From: Aliivibrio fischeri
GTDB lineage: Bacteria > Pseudomonadota > Gammaproteobacteria > Enterobacterales > Vibrionaceae
Length of the DNA: 64,000 bases
Direction: 5' to 3'
NCBI RefSeq assembly: GCF_009727955.1
Contig: NZ_WOBR01000016.1
Coordinates: forward strand, 29,994-93,993
Below the pieces are notes generated by a model that made no database searches, was not told where the DNA came from, and saw only the letters and a program-made list of their open reading frames with translations. How positions within the stretch are numbered: position 1 is the first letter of the stretch; every line of letters starts with the position of its first letter. Below, piece after piece: positions 50,188 through 61,846 of the stretch. Made by a program: the position numbers and the translations under genes.

Positions 50188-51177
50188 TTAATCTTCAGCG
50201 ATAGACGCTGGTGGCCAGTTCTCTAGGCGCATACCTAAAGAAAGTCCACGTGAAGCTAGAACATCTTTAATTTCAGTTAAAGATTTCTTACCAAGGTTTG
50301 GAGTCTTAAGTAACTCAACCTCAGTGCGCTGCACCAGATCACCAATGTAGTGAATCGCTTCTGCTTTCAAACAGTTAGCAGAGCGAACCGTTAGTTCAAG
50401 ATCGTCTACAGGACGCAGTAGGATCGGATCGAACTCTGGCTTCTCTTCTTTTTCTTCAGGAACACGTACATCACGAAGATCTACGAATGCATCCAGTTGC
50501 TCAGCTAAAATTGTAGCTGCACGACGGATAGCTTCCTCAGGATCAAGCGTACCATTTGTTTCCATATCGATAACAAGTTTGTCTAAGTCAGTACGTTGCT
50601 CAACACGTGCCGCTTCAACCGCGTAAGAAATTTTATCTACTGGGCTGTAAGTTGCATCGACAAGCAAACGACCAATTGGACGCTCATCTTCTTCAGTATG
50701 GATACGAGCTGTTGATGGTACGTAGCCGCGACCACGCTCTACCTTGATTCTCATGCTGATTTCAGCATTGTCATCAGTCAAGTGGCAGATTACGTGCTCT
50801 GGGTTCGCAATCTCAACATCACCATCATGGGTGATGTCACCTGCAACAACAGGGCCTGCACCAGACTTGTTAAGAGTAATGATAACTTCATCTTTACCCT
50901 CAACCTTAACGGCTAGGCCTTTAAGGTTCAGAAGGATTTCAAGGATATCTTCCTGAACACCTTCTTTGGTGCTGTACTCGTGTAATACGCCTTCGATTTC
51001 CACTTCAGTTACGGCACAACCCGGCATTGAAGATAGTAAAATACGACGTAGAGCGTTACCTAGAGTGTGGCCGAAACCACGCTCTAACGGCTCAAGAGTT
51101 ACTTTTGCATGAGTCGTGCTGACTTGTTCAATGTCAACAAGACGTGGCTTTAGAAATTCTGTTACAGAACCCTGCAT
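50188..51177 (-). CDS. rpoA: RNA polymerase alpha subunit
   Basis: Assembly scaffold of core RNA polymerase. 329 residues, as in E. coli. The N-terminal dimerisation domain contains [20 protein letters not shown]. The flexible linker follows at about residues 235-248, and the C-terminal domain that contacts UP elements and activators has RSANCLKAE, with the conserved R265-type residue (VRSANCLK). It lies between rpsD and rplQ, the standard place. Confidence 0.98.
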   Translation of the reverse strand: MQGSVTEFLKPRLVDIEQVSTTHAKVTLEPLERGFGHTLGNALRRILLSSMPGCAVTEVEIEGVLHEYSTKEGVQEDILEILLNLKGLAVKVEGKDEVIITLNKSGAGPVVAGDITHDGDVEIANPEHVICHLTDDNAEISMRIKVERGRGYVPSTARIHTEEDERPIGRLLVDATYSPVDKISYAVEAARVEQRTDLDKLVIDMETNGTLDPEEAIRRAATILAEQLDAFVDLRDVRVPEEKEEKPEFDPILLRPVDDLELTVRSANCLKAEAIHYIGDLVQRTEVELLKTPNLGKKSLTEIKDVLASRGLSLGMRLENWPPASIAED

Positions 51178-51200
51178 TGTGTCCTCTCTTTATTTAAGCC

Positions 51201-51821
51201 TTACTTAGAGTAAAGCTCGACGATCAAGTGTTCGTTGATGTCGGCAGACAAATCAGAACGTTCTGGAAGACGCTTAAACGTACCTTCCATTTTGCCAGCA
51301 TCTACTTCAATCCAAGTTGGTTTTTCGCGTTGTTCAGCAACTTCTAGAGCAGCTTTAATACGTGATTGCTGTTTAGCTTTTTCACGGATTGAAACAACGT
51401 CGTTAGCCGCAACTTTGAAAGAAGGAACGTTAACAACTTTACCATTAACTAGGATAGACTTATGGCTAACTAGTTGGCGAGATTCAGCACGAGTTGCGCC
51501 AAAGCCCATACGGTAAACTACGTTATCTAGACGACCTTCAAGAAGCTGAAGCAGGTTTTCACCTGTGTTGCCTTTAAGGCGAGCAGCATCTTTATAGTAG
51601 TTACGGAATTGTTTTTCTAGAACGCCGTACATACGACGAACTTTTTGCTTCTCACGAAGCTGAACGCCATATTCAGATAGACGACCGCGACGAGCGCCGT
51701 GTACACCTGGAGCGTTATCAATTTTACACTTGGTATCGATCGCACGTACACCAGATTTAAGGAATAAATCTGTGCCTTCGCGACGGCTAAGCTTCAGCTT
51801 AGGACCCAAATATCTTGCCAT
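51201..51821 (-). CDS. rpsD: 30S ribosomal protein S4
   Basis: Primary 16S rRNA-binding assembly protein, 206 residues. In E. coli S4 also represses its own operon by binding the alpha mRNA leader, whose pseudoknot is conserved here. The N-terminus [20 protein letters not shown] and the S4 RNA-binding region [17 protein letters not shown] are clear. It is the non-zinc form: no N-terminal CxxC zinc motif. Confidence 0.98.
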   Translation of the reverse strand: MARYLGPKLKLSRREGTDLFLKSGVRAIDTKCKIDNAPGVHGARRGRLSEYGVQLREKQKVRRMYGVLEKQFRNYYKDAARLKGNTGENLLQLLEGRLDNVVYRMGFGATRAESRQLVSHKSILVNGKVVNVPSFKVAANDVVSIREKAKQQSRIKAALEVAEQREKPTWIEVDAGKMEGTFKRLPERSDLSADINEHLIVELYSK

Positions 51822-51852
51822 GTTCTTTCTCCAATATTCCTAGAAACGAAAC

Positions 51853-52263
<411 letters not shown>

Positions 52264-52620
52264 TTATTTTTTGATCGGCTTGCGCGGACCTTTACGGGTA
52301 CGTGCGTTGGTTTTAGTACGCTGTCCACGTAACGGTAGACTGCGACGGTGACGAAGACCACGATAACAACCAAGGTCCATAAGACGCTTAATGTTCATCG
52401 ATACTTCACGACGTAGGTCGCCTTCTACAGTGTATTTGGCAACACCATCACGCAGAATATCAATCTGCTCATCATTCAGTTCACTGATCTTAACATCTTC
52501 AGCAATACCCACTTCAGCTAGGATAGCTTGAGAGCGAGTTTTACCGATGCCGTAGATCGCTGTTAAAGCGATTACAGCGTGTTTATGATCAGGAATGTTA
52601 ATGCCTGCTATACGGGCCAC
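52264..52620 (-). CDS. rpsM: 30S ribosomal protein S13
   Basis: Head protein of the small subunit that contacts P-site tRNA and bridges to the 50S. 118 residues. It starts with GTG, as in E. coli, and reads [20 protein letters not shown]; the basic tail ([18 protein letters not shown]) contacts tRNA. Its start codons 2-4 pair with the alpha leader in the pseudoknot, so S4 can block its translation. Confidence 0.98.
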   Translation of the reverse strand: MARIAGINIPDHKHAVIALTAIYGIGKTRSQAILAEVGIAEDVKISELNDEQIDILRDGVAKYTVEGDLRREVSMNIKRLMDLGCYRGLRHRRSLPLRGQRTKTNARTRKGPRKPIKK

Positions 52621-52690
52621 TATTCACTCCTAGTACTTTTTCTTAAGAAGAGCCGCAACAAAGCCCGTTGAGGATACGTTGCGACTATAA
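52600..52690 (-). ncRNA. Alpha operon leader pseudoknot (S4 binding site)
   Basis: On the minus strand CGCAAC and GTTGCG (plus coordinates 52654-52683) form a 6-bp stem. The loop ACGGGC (52663-52668) is complementary to GCCCGT at 52612-52617, which lies in the first codons of rpsM. This is the alpha_RBS pseudoknot known from E. coli, where S4 traps a ribosome complex. Confidence 0.88.
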
Positions 52691-52709
52691 CTACTTCTTT
52701 TGCACACAA

Positions 52710-52738
52710 AAGGTAGGCCGAGAATAATACTCGGCCTA
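52710..52738 (-). terminator. Terminator after the spc operon
   Basis: TAGGCCGAG and CTCGGCCTA pair over 9 bp, with CCTTTTG next on the minus strand, so the T run is short. It separates rpmJ from the alpha leader. Confidence 0.7.
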
Positions 52739-52769
52739 ACTTAATATATCAAGTAAAAATTTCTGCTAA

Positions 52770-52883
52770 TTAACCTTGGCGTTGCTTATGCTTTGGTTCA
52801 ACGCAAATTACACGCACAACACCGTTGCGCTTAATAACTTTACAGTTGCGGCAGATTTTTTTAACGGAAGCACGAACTTTCAT
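52770..52883 (-). CDS. rpmJ: 50S ribosomal protein L36
   Basis: 37-residue protein, the last gene of the spc operon, between secY and the alpha leader. It starts [20 protein letters not shown] and ends EPKHKQRQG. The zinc ligands C11, C14, C27 and H32 are all present, so this is the zinc-containing form. A zinc-free paralogue under Zur control, if any, is not in the window. Confidence 0.95.
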   Translation of the reverse strand: MKVRASVKKICRNCKVIKRNGVVRVICVEPKHKQRQG

Positions 52884-52913
52884 TGCTAAACTCCGTAAAA
52901 TTGGAATCTGAAA

Positions 52914-54245
52914 TTAACGACCGTAGCCTTTCAGATTAGCCTTCTTCAACACGGACTCATACTGTTGAGACATCAGATGAGTCTGAACCTGTGCCATAAA
53001 GTCCATGATAACAACAACTACGATTAGTAGGGAAGTACCGCCAAAATAGAAGCGTACGTTCCAAGCGATCATCATAAACTCGGGAATCAGACAGATAAAG
53101 GTAATGTACATCGCACCAGCAAGGGTTAGACGTGTCATAACTTTATCAATATATTTCGTAGTCTGTTCACCTGGGCGGATTCCGGGTACGAATGCACCAG
53201 ACTTCTTCAAGTTATCAGCTGTTTCACGCGGGTTAAACACCAACGCAGTATAGAAGAAACAGAAGAAGATAATTGCTGCTGCATAAAGCATTACGTATAA
53301 CGGTTGACCTGGACTTAATGCCATTGAAACATCAGTTAACCAACCGAATGTTCCTTCACCGTTACCACCAAACCACTGAGCCAATGTCCCAGGGAATAGT
53401 ATAATACTTGATGCAAAAATTGCAGGAATCACACCAGCCATATTAATTTTAAGTGGCAAGTGAGTACTTTGAGCTGCAAATACCTTACGGCCTTGCTGAC
53501 GTTTCGCATAGTTAACGACGATACGACGTTGACCACGCTCCATGAACACTACAAAGTAGATAACTGCAAATGAGATCACTGCAATTAGTAATAGAAGAAG
53601 CACGTGCAGTTCACCTTGACGCGCCTGCTGGATCGTTTCACCGATAGCTGGTGGTAAACCTGCAACGATACCTGTGAAAATAATCAAAGATATACCGTTA
53701 CCGATGCCACGCTCAGTAATTTGTTCACCTAACCACATTAAGAACATGGTACCAGTTACTAAACTTACTGTAGCTGTCAGATAGAACATCATGTCAGGGT
53801 TAGCAACTAACCCTGGAATCATGCTTGGTAGACCGGTTGCAATACCAATTGCTTGGAATGTAGCCAGCACCAAGGTGCCATAACGTGTGTACTGATTAAT
53901 CTTACGACGACCAGACTCACCTTCTTTTTTCAATTCAGCTAGAGGTGGATGAACAACTGTTAAAAGTTGAACAACGATAGATGCCGAAATATACGGCATA
54001 ATACCTAGAGCTAGAATTGAGGCACGCGACAGTGCACCACCAGAGAACATGTTAAACAGTTCAATGATGGTACCCTGCTGCTGTTCGAAAAGATCAGCAA
54101 GGACAGCAGCGTCAATCCCAGGAATTGGCACAAATGAGCCTGCTCGGAACACTAAAAGCGCACCTATAACAAATAACAGACGCGATTTCAGTTCAGCTAG
54201 GCCGCTCTGAGCACTATTTACTTCTTTTCCTGGTTTCTTTGCCAT
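52914..54245 (-). CDS. secY: Protein translocase subunit SecY
   Basis: Channel of the SecYEG translocon. 443 residues with ten membrane segments. The plug region and second segment start near [17 protein letters not shown], loop residues include [14 protein letters not shown], and a [10 protein letters not shown] tail faces SecA/ribosome. It overlaps no gene and is followed by rpmJ, as in most spc operons. Confidence 0.98.
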   Translation of the reverse strand: MAKKPGKEVNSAQSGLAELKSRLLFVIGALLVFRAGSFVPIPGIDAAVLADLFEQQQGTIIELFNMFSGGALSRASILALGIMPYISASIVVQLLTVVHPPLAELKKEGESGRRKINQYTRYGTLVLATFQAIGIATGLPSMIPGLVANPDMMFYLTATVSLVTGTMFLMWLGEQITERGIGNGISLIIFTGIVAGLPPAIGETIQQARQGELHVLLLLLIAVISFAVIYFVVFMERGQRRIVVNYAKRQQGRKVFAAQSTHLPLKINMAGVIPAIFASSIILFPGTLAQWFGGNGEGTFGWLTDVSMALSPGQPLYVMLYAAAIIFFCFFYTALVFNPRETADNLKKSGAFVPGIRPGEQTTKYIDKVMTRLTLAGAMYITFICLIPEFMMIAWNVRFYFGGTSLLIVVVVIMDFMAQVQTHLMSQQYESVLKKANLKGYGR

Positions 54246-54265
54246 TGTACCTCATCCTTCGAGGA

Positions 54266-54700
54266 TTATTCCTCGATCTTACCGCCTGCAGCTTCGATCG
54301 CAGCTTTAGCGCCTTTCGTTACGCGTAGACCTTTAACAGTTACAGCAGTAGCGATTTCACCAGAAAGTACAACTTTCGCGAACTCAATGTTCTTAGTGAT
54401 TACGTTAGCAGCTTTAAGGCTGTTTAGATCGATTACGTTACCTTCAACTTTAGCAAGTTCGCTTAGACGAACTTCTGCAGTTACTAGGCTCTTACGTGAA
54501 GTAAAGCCAAATTTAGGTAGACGTTGTTTTAGAGGCATTTGACCGCCTTCAAAACCAGCGCGAACTTTACCGCCAGAACGTGATTTTTGGCCTTTGTGAC
54601 CACGGCCACCAGTTTTACCTAGGCCAGAACCGATACCACGACCTACACGCTTCTTAGAAGGTTTAGAGCCAGCAGCCGGTGATAGAGTATTCAAACGCAT
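54266..54700 (-). CDS. rplO: 50S ribosomal protein L15
   Basis: Late-assembly 23S-binding protein, 144 residues. [20 protein letters not shown] then [18 protein letters not shown] are the usual Gly/Lys-rich start. Placed between rpmD and secY in the spc operon, 20 bp before secY. Confidence 0.98.
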   Translation of the reverse strand: MRLNTLSPAAGSKPSKKRVGRGIGSGLGKTGGRGHKGQKSRSGGKVRAGFEGGQMPLKQRLPKFGFTSRKSLVTAEVRLSELAKVEGNVIDLNSLKAANVITKNIEFAKVVLSGEIATAVTVKGLRVTKGAKAAIEAAGGKIEE

Positions 54701-54705
54701 TCTGA

Positions 54706-54885
54706 TTACTCCTCAACTTTAACCATGTAGTAAACTTTGTTGATCATGCCGCGAGTACACGGTGTATCTTCAACTTCTACTGTATGGTTGATGCGACGAA
54801 GACCTAGACCTTTAAGGCACAAGATGTGCTTAGGTAGGCGACCGATTGAGCTTTTAGTCTGAGTTACTTTGATAGTTTTAGACAT
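54706..54885 (-). CDS. rpmD: 50S ribosomal protein L30
   Basis: 59-residue protein, [20 protein letters not shown] at the start and [10 protein letters not shown] at the end. Too short for many ORF filters but clear by translation and by its place between rpsE and rplO. Full family length. Confidence 0.95.
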
Positions 54886-54890
54886 GGTTC

Positions 54891-55391
54891 TTACTCCGAA
54901 ATAGATTCAACAGTTAGACCACGCTTAGCAGCTACCATCTCAGGTGACTTAACGCTACTTAGACCAGCGATCGTTGCGCGAACAACGTTGATTGGGTTAG
55001 TAGAGCCGTAAGCTTTAGCTAGTACGTTGCGGACACCCACAACTTCTAGTACTGCACGCATCGCACCACCAGCGATGATACCAGTACCTTCTGCAGCTGG
55101 TTGCATGTACACTTTAGAACCAGTGTGGCGACCTTTAACAGCGTGGTGAAGAGTACCTTCGTTAAGTGCAATCGTAAACATGTTACGACGTGCTTTTTCC
55201 ATTGATTTTTGAATCGCAGCAGGTACTTCACGAGCTTTGCCGTAACCGAAACCTACGCGACCGTTACCGTCACCAACAACTGTTAGTGCAGTAAAACTAA
55301 AGATTCGACCACCTTTAACCGTTTTAGAAACACGGTTAACAGCAATTAGCTTTTCGTTCAAATCTGTAGCTTGTTGTTGTTCTTTAGCCAT
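54891..55391 (-). CDS. rpsE: 30S ribosomal protein S5
   Basis: Small-subunit protein at the mRNA entry tunnel, 166 residues; affects decoding accuracy. The N-terminal dsRNA-binding fold includes [20 protein letters not shown], and [19 protein letters not shown] is also typical. Five bases separate it from rpmD. Confidence 0.98.
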
Positions 55392-55405
55392 CTTCCAACC
55401 CTACC

Positions 55406-55759
55406 TTAGAATTTCAGACCAGCTTCGCGAGCAGATTCTGCTAGCGCCGCTACTCGGCCGTGGTATTGGAAACCAGAACGATCGAAAGCAACATTAGTAA
55501 TGCCTTTTTCGATAGCGCGCTCAGCAATTAGTTTACCAATTGCTTCAGCAGCAGCTTTGTTGCTAGTGTTTCCAAGTTGCTCACGGATTGCCTTTTCTAC
55601 AGTAGAAGCGGCAGCGATAACCTCTGAGCCGTTTGGTGCGATTACCTGAGCGTACGTATGACGCGGAGTACGGTGTACTACAAGGCGAGTTGCACACAGT
55701 TCAGCGATCTTACGACGTGCACGTGTAGCACGACGGATGCGAGATGCTTTCTTATCCAT
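55406..55759 (-). CDS. rplR: 50S ribosomal protein L18
   Basis: 5S rRNA-binding protein, 117 residues. [20 protein letters not shown] and [20 protein letters not shown] are characteristic. Between rplF and rpsE. Confidence 0.98.
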   Translation of the reverse strand: MDKKASRIRRATRARRKIAELCATRLVVHRTPRHTYAQVIAPNGSEVIAAASTVEKAIREQLGNTSNKAAAEAIGKLIAERAIEKGITNVAFDRSGFQYHGRVAALAESAREAGLKF

Positions 55760-55768
55760 AGTGATACC

Positions 55769-56302
55769 CTACTTCTTCTTAGCTTCTTTAGTACGCACGA
55801 TTTCATCGGCGTAACGAACACCTTTACCTTTGTAAGGTTCAGGCTGACGGTATGAACGAAGGTCCGCAGCAACTTGACCAACTAATTGCTTATCACAACC
55901 AGTTACAACGATCTCAGTTTGAGTTGGACACTCAGCTTTAATACCTTCTGGTAGAGCGTGCTCTACTGGGTGTGAGAAGCCAAGAGTTAGGCCTACAGCG
56001 TTGCCTTTCATAGCAGCACGGTAACCTACACCTTTAAGAATTAGCTTCTTAGTAAAGCCTTCATTTACACCGATAACCATATTGTTTACTAGTGCACGAG
56101 CTGTACCAGCTTGAGCCCAAGCATTGGTAACGCCTTCGCGTGGACCAAATACAATAGTGTTATCTTCTTGTGAAACAACTACAGCGTCGTTAAGAACGCG
56201 AGTTAGTTCACCTTTACCACCTTTGATAGTGATTTCCTGGCCGTTCAGTTTCACTTCTACGCCAGCAGGAATTACTACAGGTGCTTTAGCAACACGAGAC
56301 AT
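55769..56302 (-). CDS. rplF: 50S ribosomal protein L6
   Basis: 177-residue protein with two L6 domains; lies near the GTPase-associated centre. [20 protein letters not shown] at the start and [20 protein letters not shown] at the end are typical. 9 bp before rplR. Confidence 0.98.
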   Translation of the reverse strand: MSRVAKAPVVIPAGVEVKLNGQEITIKGGKGELTRVLNDAVVVSQEDNTIVFGPREGVTNAWAQAGTARALVNNMVIGVNEGFTKKLILKGVGYRAAMKGNAVGLTLGFSHPVEHALPEGIKAECPTQTEIVVTGCDKQLVGQVAADLRSYRQPEPYKGKGVRYADEIVRTKEAKKK

Positions 56303-56314
56303 ATCCTACTCCTA

Positions 56315-56707
56315 TTAAGCTACGTAGCAGATGATTTCGCCACCAAGACCAGCTTTACGCGCAGCGCGGTCAGACATAAGGCCTTTTGATGTAGAAACAA
56401 CAGCAATACCAAGACCACCCATTACAGATGGTAACGCGTCGTTCTTCTTGTAAACACGAAGACCTGGACGAGAAACACGTTGGATTTGCTCGATAACTGG
56501 TTTAGCTTGGAAATACTTTAAAGTGATTTCTAGCTCAGGTTTGATGTCGCCTTCAACAGCGAAATCAGCGATGTAGCCTTCAGCTTTAAGTAGTGCAGCG
56601 ATTGCAACTTTAAGCTTTGAAGAAGGCATTTTAACAGCAACTTTGTTTGCTGATTGACCGTTGCGAACGCGGGTCAGCATATCCGAAATCGGATCTTGCA
56701 TGCTCAT
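56315..56707 (-). CDS. rpsH: 30S ribosomal protein S8
   Basis: 16S-binding central-domain protein, 130 residues; in E. coli it represses the spc operon by binding near the rplE start. It begins [20 protein letters not shown] and ends [12 protein letters not shown], both normal. Position between rpsN and rplF. Confidence 0.98.
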   Translation of the reverse strand: MSMQDPISDMLTRVRNGQSANKVAVKMPSSKLKVAIAALLKAEGYIADFAVEGDIKPELEITLKYFQAKPVIEQIQRVSRPGLRVYKKNDALPSVMGGLGIAVVSTSKGLMSDRAARKAGLGGEIICYVA

Positions 56708-56736
56708 AAGATTTACTCCAAATGATTAAGTGGCAA

Positions 56737-57042
56737 TTACCAGCTAGCCTTACGAAGACCCGGAATCTCGCCTTTCATGCAAGCTTCACGAACCTTAATA
56801 CGGCTTAAACCGAACTTACGTAGGTAACCGTGTGGACGACCAGTTTGGTTGCAACGATTACGCTGACGTGATGCACTTGAATCACGAGGTAGAGCTTGCA
56901 GTTTAAGAACTGCATCCCAACGCTCTTCTTCAGAAGCATTTACATCGCTAATTAGAACTTTTAACGCAGCGCGCTTTTCAGCGAACTTAGCTACAAGTTT
57001 CGCACGTTTAGCTTCACGTGCTTTCATTGATTGTTTAGCCAT
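56737..57042 (-). CDS. rpsN: 30S ribosomal protein S14, zinc-free type
   Basis: 101-residue S14 of the long, C-minus form: only two scattered cysteines, no CxxC pairs. That matches the usual gamma-proteobacterial chromosomal S14. The end [19 protein letters not shown] is typical. 17 bp after rplE. Confidence 0.97.
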   Translation of the reverse strand: MAKQSMKAREAKRAKLVAKFAEKRAALKVLISDVNASEEERWDAVLKLQALPRDSSASRQRNRCNQTGRPHGYLRKFGLSRIKVREACMKGEIPGLRKASW

Positions 57043-57059
57043 AACAGTAACCCTTCACC

Positions 57060-57599
57060 TTACTTACGGAATGGGAAGTTAAAGGCAGCCAGCAGAGCTC
57101 GGCCTTCCGCATCTGTATTCGCAGACGTCGTGATAGTAATATCAAGACCGCGTACACGATCAACTTTATCATAGTCGATCTCAGGGAAGATGATTTGCTC
57201 GCGAACGCCCATGCTGTAGTTACCGCGACCGTCAAAAGACTTCGCGCTAACACCACGGAAATCACGTACTCGTGGAAGTGCAATAGAGATTAAACGCTCT
57301 AAGAATTCCCACATACGTTCGCCACGCAGGGTTACTTTACAACCGATTGGGTAGCCTTCACGGATTTTGAAACCAGCTACAGATTTACGCGCTTTAGTAA
57401 TCAATGGTTTTTGACCAGAGATAATTGCCATATCAGCAGCTGCGTTTTCTAGTAGTTTCTTATCGTTGATTGCTTCACCAACACCCATGTTTAGGGTGAT
57501 CTTTTCAACCCTAGGGACTTGCATGACGCTTGTGTAGCTGAACTCTTTGGTAAGCTCAGCGACTACAGACGACTTGTAGTAATCATGCAGTTTCGCCAT
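57060..57599 (-). CDS. rplE: 50S ribosomal protein L5
   Basis: 5S rRNA- and P-site tRNA-contacting protein, 179 residues. [20 protein letters not shown] is the standard N-terminus. In E. coli its translation start region is the S8 repression site; a similar stem here was not tested. Confidence 0.98.
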
Positions 57600-57613
57600 A
57601 GTAGAACTCCAAA

Positions 57614-57928
57614 TTACTTAATTGTTTCACCGTTAGATTTGAAGAAACGCACTTTTTTGCCTTCTTCAAAACGGAAACCGATACGGTCCGCTTTACCAGT
57701 TGCTTCGTTGTAGATTGCGATGTTAGAAGCATCAATAGCTGCTTCTTTCTCAACAATACCGCCTTGTTGACCAAGAGCCGGTACAGGCTTTTGGTGTTTC
57801 TTAACAAGGTTGATACCTTCAACGATAACTTTACCAGTTTCAAGAACCTTAGTTACTTTACCTTTCTTGCCTTTATCTTTACCGACAAGAACGATTACTT
57901 CGTCATTACGACGGATTTTAGCTGCCAT
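57614..57928 (-). CDS. rplX: 50S ribosomal protein L24
   Basis: Assembly-initiating 23S-binding protein, 104 residues with a KOW motif ([18 protein letters not shown]). 13 bp after rplN and 14 bp before rplE. Confidence 0.98.
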
Positions 57929-57941
57929 TTTGTGCCGCTCC

Positions 57942-58313
57942 TTACAGAACTTCTGGTGCTAGTGAAACGATTTTCATGAATTTCGCATTACGAAGTTCAC
58001 GAGTCACTGGACCAAAGATACGTGTACCGACTGGTTGCTCAGTAGTGTCATTCAACAATACGCAAGCATTACGGTCGAAGCGAATGATAGAACCGTCTGG
58101 GCGACGAACGCCTTTACGGGTGCGCACTACTACCGCCTTCAGAACATCACCTTTTTTAACTTTACCGCGAGGAATTGCTTCCTTAACAGTAACTTTGATG
58201 ATATCTCCGATATGTGCATAACGGCGGTGAGAGCCACCCAGAACCTTAATACACATTACCTTGCGCGCACCAGAGTTATCTGCAGCGTCAAGTGTACTTT
58301 GCATTTGGATCAT
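57942..58313 (-). CDS. rplN: 50S ribosomal protein L14
   Basis: Interface protein contacting the small subunit, 123 residues. [20 protein letters not shown] is typical. It is the first gene of the spc operon; the 164 bp upstream should hold its promoter. Confidence 0.98.
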   Translation of the reverse strand: MIQMQSTLDAADNSGARKVMCIKVLGGSHRRYAHIGDIIKVTVKEAIPRGKVKKGDVLKAVVVRTRKGVRRPDGSIIRFDRNACVLLNDTTEQPVGTRIFGPVTRELRNAKFMKIVSLAPEVL

Positions 58314-58417
58314 TGTTAGTGCTCCGCTAAATATTTAAAACTAGACCCATCACGGGTCGGGCTGCCTCTTTAAAAGGGATGGGGATTGTATCACCATTTT
58401 TTAAATAAAGGTAGTCA

Positions 58418-58452
58418 AAAAATAAACGGCCCCAAAAAAAATTCGGAGCCGC
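58418..58452 (-). terminator. Hairpin at the S10/spc boundary
   Basis: On the minus strand CGGCTCC and GGGGCCG pair (one G-T) around a T-rich loop, followed by a T-rich run. It lies 26 bp past rpsQ. A TTGACT box just downstream (58413-58418) may belong to the spc promoter, but no well-spaced -10 was found. Confidence 0.6.
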
Positions 58453-58477
58453 TTAAAGTCGCTATAGAATCAACAAA

Positions 58478-58732
58478 TTAAGCTTTTGCTTTTTCTACAA
58501 TGTTTACCAATGTCCAAGACTTAGTCTTAGATAGTGGACGACATTCACGAATCTCAACTGTGTCGCCTAGGCCACATTCGTTGTTTTCATCATGTGCGTG
58601 AAGCTTAGTCGTGCGCTTGATGTATTTACCGTAGATCGGGTGTTTCACCATGCGTTCAATAGCAACAACAATAGACTTGTCCATTTTGTCGCTAATTACA
58701 CGACCTTGCATAGTACGAATTTTCTCGCTCAT
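58478..58732 (-). CDS. rpsQ: 30S ribosomal protein S17
   Basis: 16S-binding assembly protein, 84 residues, OB fold. [20 protein letters not shown] is typical. The start overlaps the rpmC stop by one base (TAATG); last gene of the S10 operon. Confidence 0.98.
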   Translation of the reverse strand: MSEKIRTMQGRVISDKMDKSIVVAIERMVKHPIYGKYIKRTTKLHAHDENNECGLGDTVEIRECRPLSKTKSWTLVNIVEKAKA

Positions 58733-58926
58733 TATGCGCCAGCCTTCTCATTCAGTAAAGTTTTAACACGTGCGATATCACGACGTACAGCTTTCAGAGT
58801 GTGAGTTTGCTGTAGTTGACCAGTCGCAGCTTGCATGCGCAAGTTGAACTGTTCACGTAGCAAATTCAGAAGCTCTTCATTTAGCTCTTCAACGTTTTTC
58901 TCGCGTAGATCTTGTGCTTTCATCAC
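58732..58926 (-). CDS. rpmC: 50S ribosomal protein L29
   Basis: 64-residue two-helix protein beside the exit tunnel. [20 protein letters not shown]; it starts with two methionines. It overlaps rplP by 4 bp (ATGA) and rpsQ by 1 bp, so all three are translationally linked. Confidence 0.97.
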   Translation of the reverse strand: MMKAQDLREKNVEELNEELLNLLREQFNLRMQAATGQLQQTHTLKAVRRDIARVKTLLNEKAGA

Positions 58927-59333
58927 ATCACCTGCTTAGTTACAAAAGTAGTTTTGATAGGCAGTTTACGTGCCGCTAGGCGGAACGCTTCACGTGCCAA
59001 CTCTTCAGGTACGCCGTTCATTTCGTACATAACCTTTCCAGGTTGGATTTGGGCTACCCAGTACTCAACGTTACCTTTACCCTTACCTTGACGAACTTCA
59101 AGCGGTTTTTCTGTGATAGGTTTGTCTGGGAACACACGGATCCAGATTTGACCTTGACGCTTAATGTGACGCGTCATAGCACGACGAGCCGCTTCAATCT
59201 GACGAGCAGTTAGACGACCACGGCCTACAGCTTTAAGACCGAAGTCGCCGAAGCTTACTTCAGTACCTTTAGCAAGACCACGGTTACGACCAGTCATAAC
59301 CTTACGGAACTTAGTACGTTTTGGTTGTAGCAT
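58923..59333 (-). CDS. rplP: 50S ribosomal protein L16
   Basis: Late-assembly protein near the A-site tRNA, 136 residues. [20 protein letters not shown] and [19 protein letters not shown] are standard. 11 bp after rpsC. Confidence 0.98.
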   Translation of the reverse strand: MLQPKRTKFRKVMTGRNRGLAKGTEVSFGDFGLKAVGRGRLTARQIEAARRAMTRHIKRQGQIWIRVFPDKPITEKPLEVRQGKGKGNVEYWVAQIQPGKVMYEMNGVPEELAREAFRLAARKLPIKTTFVTKQVM

Positions 59334-59344
59334 CAGTCGGCTCC

Positions 59345-60043
59345 TTACTTACGGCTTCTGCGCTGCTTCTTAGGCTTGTCAGCCTTAGGCTCTACTGCGT
59401 TAGCAGCTGGCATACCGCCTAGAACTTCACCTTTGAAGATCCAAACTTTAACGCCGATCACACCGTATTGAGTGTGAGCCGAAGAAGTTGCGTAATCAAT
59501 GTCAGCACGTAGAGTATGTAGAGGCACACGACCTTCACGGTACCACTCAGAACGTGCAATTTCAGCGCCGCCTAAACGACCGCTTACTTCCACTTTGATG
59601 CCTTTAGCGCCAAGACGCATTGCATTTTGTACAGCACGCTTCATAGCACGACGGAACATAACACGACGCTCAAGTTGAGACGCGATGCTATCAGCAACTA
59701 GCTGACCGTCAAGCTCAGGTTTACGTACTTCAGCAATGTTAATTTGCGCTGGAACACCTGCGATTTTTGCTACGCCTGCGCGTAGTTTCTCTACGTCTTC
59801 ACCTTTCTTACCGATTACAACGCCTGGACGAGCAGTGTGAATAGTCACACGGATGCTCTTAGCAGGACGCTCGATAACGATGCGTGATAGAGATGCTTTT
59901 TTCAGTTCTTTAGTAAGATACTGACGTACCTTGAAGTCGCCGTCTAGGTTGTCAGCGAACTCTTGGCTACTAGCAAACCATGTAGCATTCCAAGGCTTAA
60001 CGATGCCAAGACGAATACCATTAGGATGTACTTTTTGACCCAT
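59345..60043 (-). CDS. rpsC: 30S ribosomal protein S3
   Basis: mRNA-entry protein, 232 residues. The N-terminal KH domain has [19 protein letters not shown] (GxxG loop), and the C-terminal domain is complete. Basic tail [13 protein letters not shown]. Between rplV and rplP. Confidence 0.98.
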
Positions 60044-60062
60044 TTGCTTAATCTCCTAGTCT

Positions 60063-60395
60063 TTAACGATCAGCTACAACGATAGTGATGTGGCTTGAAC
60101 GCTTCAAGATGCGATCTGCACGACCTTTAGCACGAGGCATAATACGCTTCATGATAGGGCCTTCATCTACGAAGATTTTAGCGACATTTAGATCGTCGAT
60201 ATCTGCACCTTCGTTGTGTTCAGCGTTTGCGATTGCAGACTCAAGAACTTTCTTCACTAATACAGCAGCTTTTTTGTTGCTGAAAGTTAGGATTTCTAGA
60301 GCTTGGTCTACAGATTTACCACGTACTTGGTCCGCAACTAGGCGAGCTTTCTGTGGTGAAATACCGGCAAAACGATGTTTAGCAATAGCTTCCAT
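60063..60395 (-). CDS. rplV: 50S ribosomal protein L22
   Basis: 110-residue protein whose beta-hairpin (around [16 protein letters not shown]) lines the nascent-chain tunnel; changes there cause macrolide resistance. Full length, with no loop insertion seen. 10 bp after rpsS. Confidence 0.98.
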   Translation of the reverse strand: MEAIAKHRFAGISPQKARLVADQVRGKSVDQALEILTFSNKKAAVLVKKVLESAIANAEHNEGADIDDLNVAKIFVDEGPIMKRIMPRAKGRADRILKRSSHITIVVADR

Positions 60396-60405
60396 ATTCT
60401 ACCTC

Positions 60406-60684
60406 TTAACGCTTTTTCGCTTTCTTATCAGCAGCGTGGCCGCGATAAGTACGTGTAGGTGCAAATTCGCCCAACTTGTGACCGATCATGTCTTCTGTTA
60501 CGAAAACTGGTACATGTTGGCGACCATTATGGACAGCGATGGTCAAGTTGATCATTGTTGGAATGATCATTGAACGACGGGACCAAGTCTTAACAGGCTT
60601 TTTGTCTCCGCTTTCCACCGCTTTCTCTACCTTCTTCAGCAAGTGTAGGTCAATAAAAGGACCTTTCTTGAGAGAACGTGGCAT
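60406..60684 (-). CDS. rpsS: 30S ribosomal protein S19
   Basis: Head protein, 92 residues, [20 protein letters not shown] at the start and [10 protein letters not shown] at the end. Between rplB and rplV. Confidence 0.98.
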   Translation of the reverse strand: MPRSLKKGPFIDLHLLKKVEKAVESGDKKPVKTWSRRSMIIPTMINLTIAVHNGRQHVPVFVTEDMIGHKLGEFAPTRTYRGHAADKKAKKR

Positions 60685-60703
60685 GGCGATTCCTCTTTAT
60701 AGA

Positions 60704-61528
60704 TTATTTGTTACGACGACGTACAATGTACTTGTCAGTAGATTTGTTCTTACGAGTCTTGAAGCCTTTAGTTGGCATACCCCATGGTGATACTGGGTGA
60801 CGACCGCCTGATGTACGACCTTCACCACCACCGTGTGGGTGATCAACTGGGTTCATTGCAACACCGCGAACTGTTGGACGAACACCGCGCCAGCGTGTAG
60901 CACCAGCTTTACCTAGCTCACGTAGCATGTGTTCAGAGTTACCAACTTCACCGATAGTCGCACGACCTTCAGAAAGAACTTTACGCATCTCACCAGAACG
61001 TAGACGTAATGTAACGTAAGCGCCATCACGTGCAATGATCTGTGCATAAGCACCAGCAGAACGAGCAATTTGCGCGCCCTTACCAGGTTTTAATTCAACA
61101 CAGTGAACAGTAGAACCTACTGGGATGTTGCGCAATGGTAGGCAGTTACCTGCTTTGATTGGCGCATCAACACCTGATTGTACTGTATCGCCAGCTTGAA
61201 TGCCTTTTGGTGCGATAATGTAACGACGCTCACCGTCTGCGAACAGAACTAGTGCAATGTTTGCACTACGGTTTGGATCGTATTCTAAACGTTCAACAAC
61301 AGCTGGAATGCCATCTTTTGTACGTTTAAAGTCAATTAGACGGTAGTGTTGCTTGTGACCACCACCAACGTGACGTACTGTGATACGACCGTTATTGTTA
61401 CGACCACCGTTCTTAGAGTTTTTCTCTAGAAGTGGTGCGTATGGTTTACCCTTGTGTAGGTCAGCGTTAACGATTTTAACAACGTGACGACGACCAGGGG
61501 AAGTCGGCTTACATTTAACAATAGCCAT
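60704..61528 (-). CDS. rplB: 50S ribosomal protein L2
   Basis: Largest 23S-binding protein of the peptidyl-transferase region, 274 residues, one more than E. coli. The functional histidine is H230 in [12 protein letters not shown] (E. coli H229). Complete C-terminal basic tail. 19 bp before rpsS. Confidence 0.98.
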   Translation of the reverse strand: MAIVKCKPTSPGRRHVVKIVNADLHKGKPYAPLLEKNSKNGGRNNNGRITVRHVGGGHKQHYRLIDFKRTKDGIPAVVERLEYDPNRSANIALVLFADGERRYIIAPKGIQAGDTVQSGVDAPIKAGNCLPLRNIPVGSTVHCVELKPGKGAQIARSAGAYAQIIARDGAYVTLRLRSGEMRKVLSEGRATIGEVGNSEHMLRELGKAGATRWRGVRPTVRGVAMNPVDHPHGGGEGRTSGGRHPVSPWGMPTKGFKTRKNKSTDKYIVRRRNK

Positions 61529-61543
61529 TTTTAACTACTCCTG

Positions 61544-61846
61544 TTATTCCGCGCCGCCAACGAAGTCTAAGTCTTGACCTTCTTTCAAGATTACGTACGC
61601 TTTTTTCACGTCAGAACGACGGCCTTGGCGTAAACCTTGACGTTTAGTTTTACCCTTAGTGATAAGAGTATTTACAGACTTAACTTCAACTTCAAACAAC
61701 TTTTCTACAGCTGCTTTAATCTCTTTTTTAGTTGCATTAATTGCTACTTTGAAAACAATAGTGTTATTGCCTTCAGCAGCCATTGTTGCTTTTTCAGAGA
61801 TTAGTGGGCCACGTAGAACTTTTAGTAGACGCTCTTCATTGATCAT
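61544..61846 (-). CDS. rplW: 50S ribosomal protein L23
   Basis: Exit-tunnel protein that docks trigger factor and SRP, 100 residues. The trigger-factor contact E18 ([11 protein letters not shown]) is present. Its start overlaps the rplD stop by 4 bp. Confidence 0.98.

Noticed and set aside
60085..60573. 162-codon frame antisense to rplV and rpsS
   Set aside because: Both opposite genes are certain ribosomal proteins; nothing in the frame resembles a known protein.
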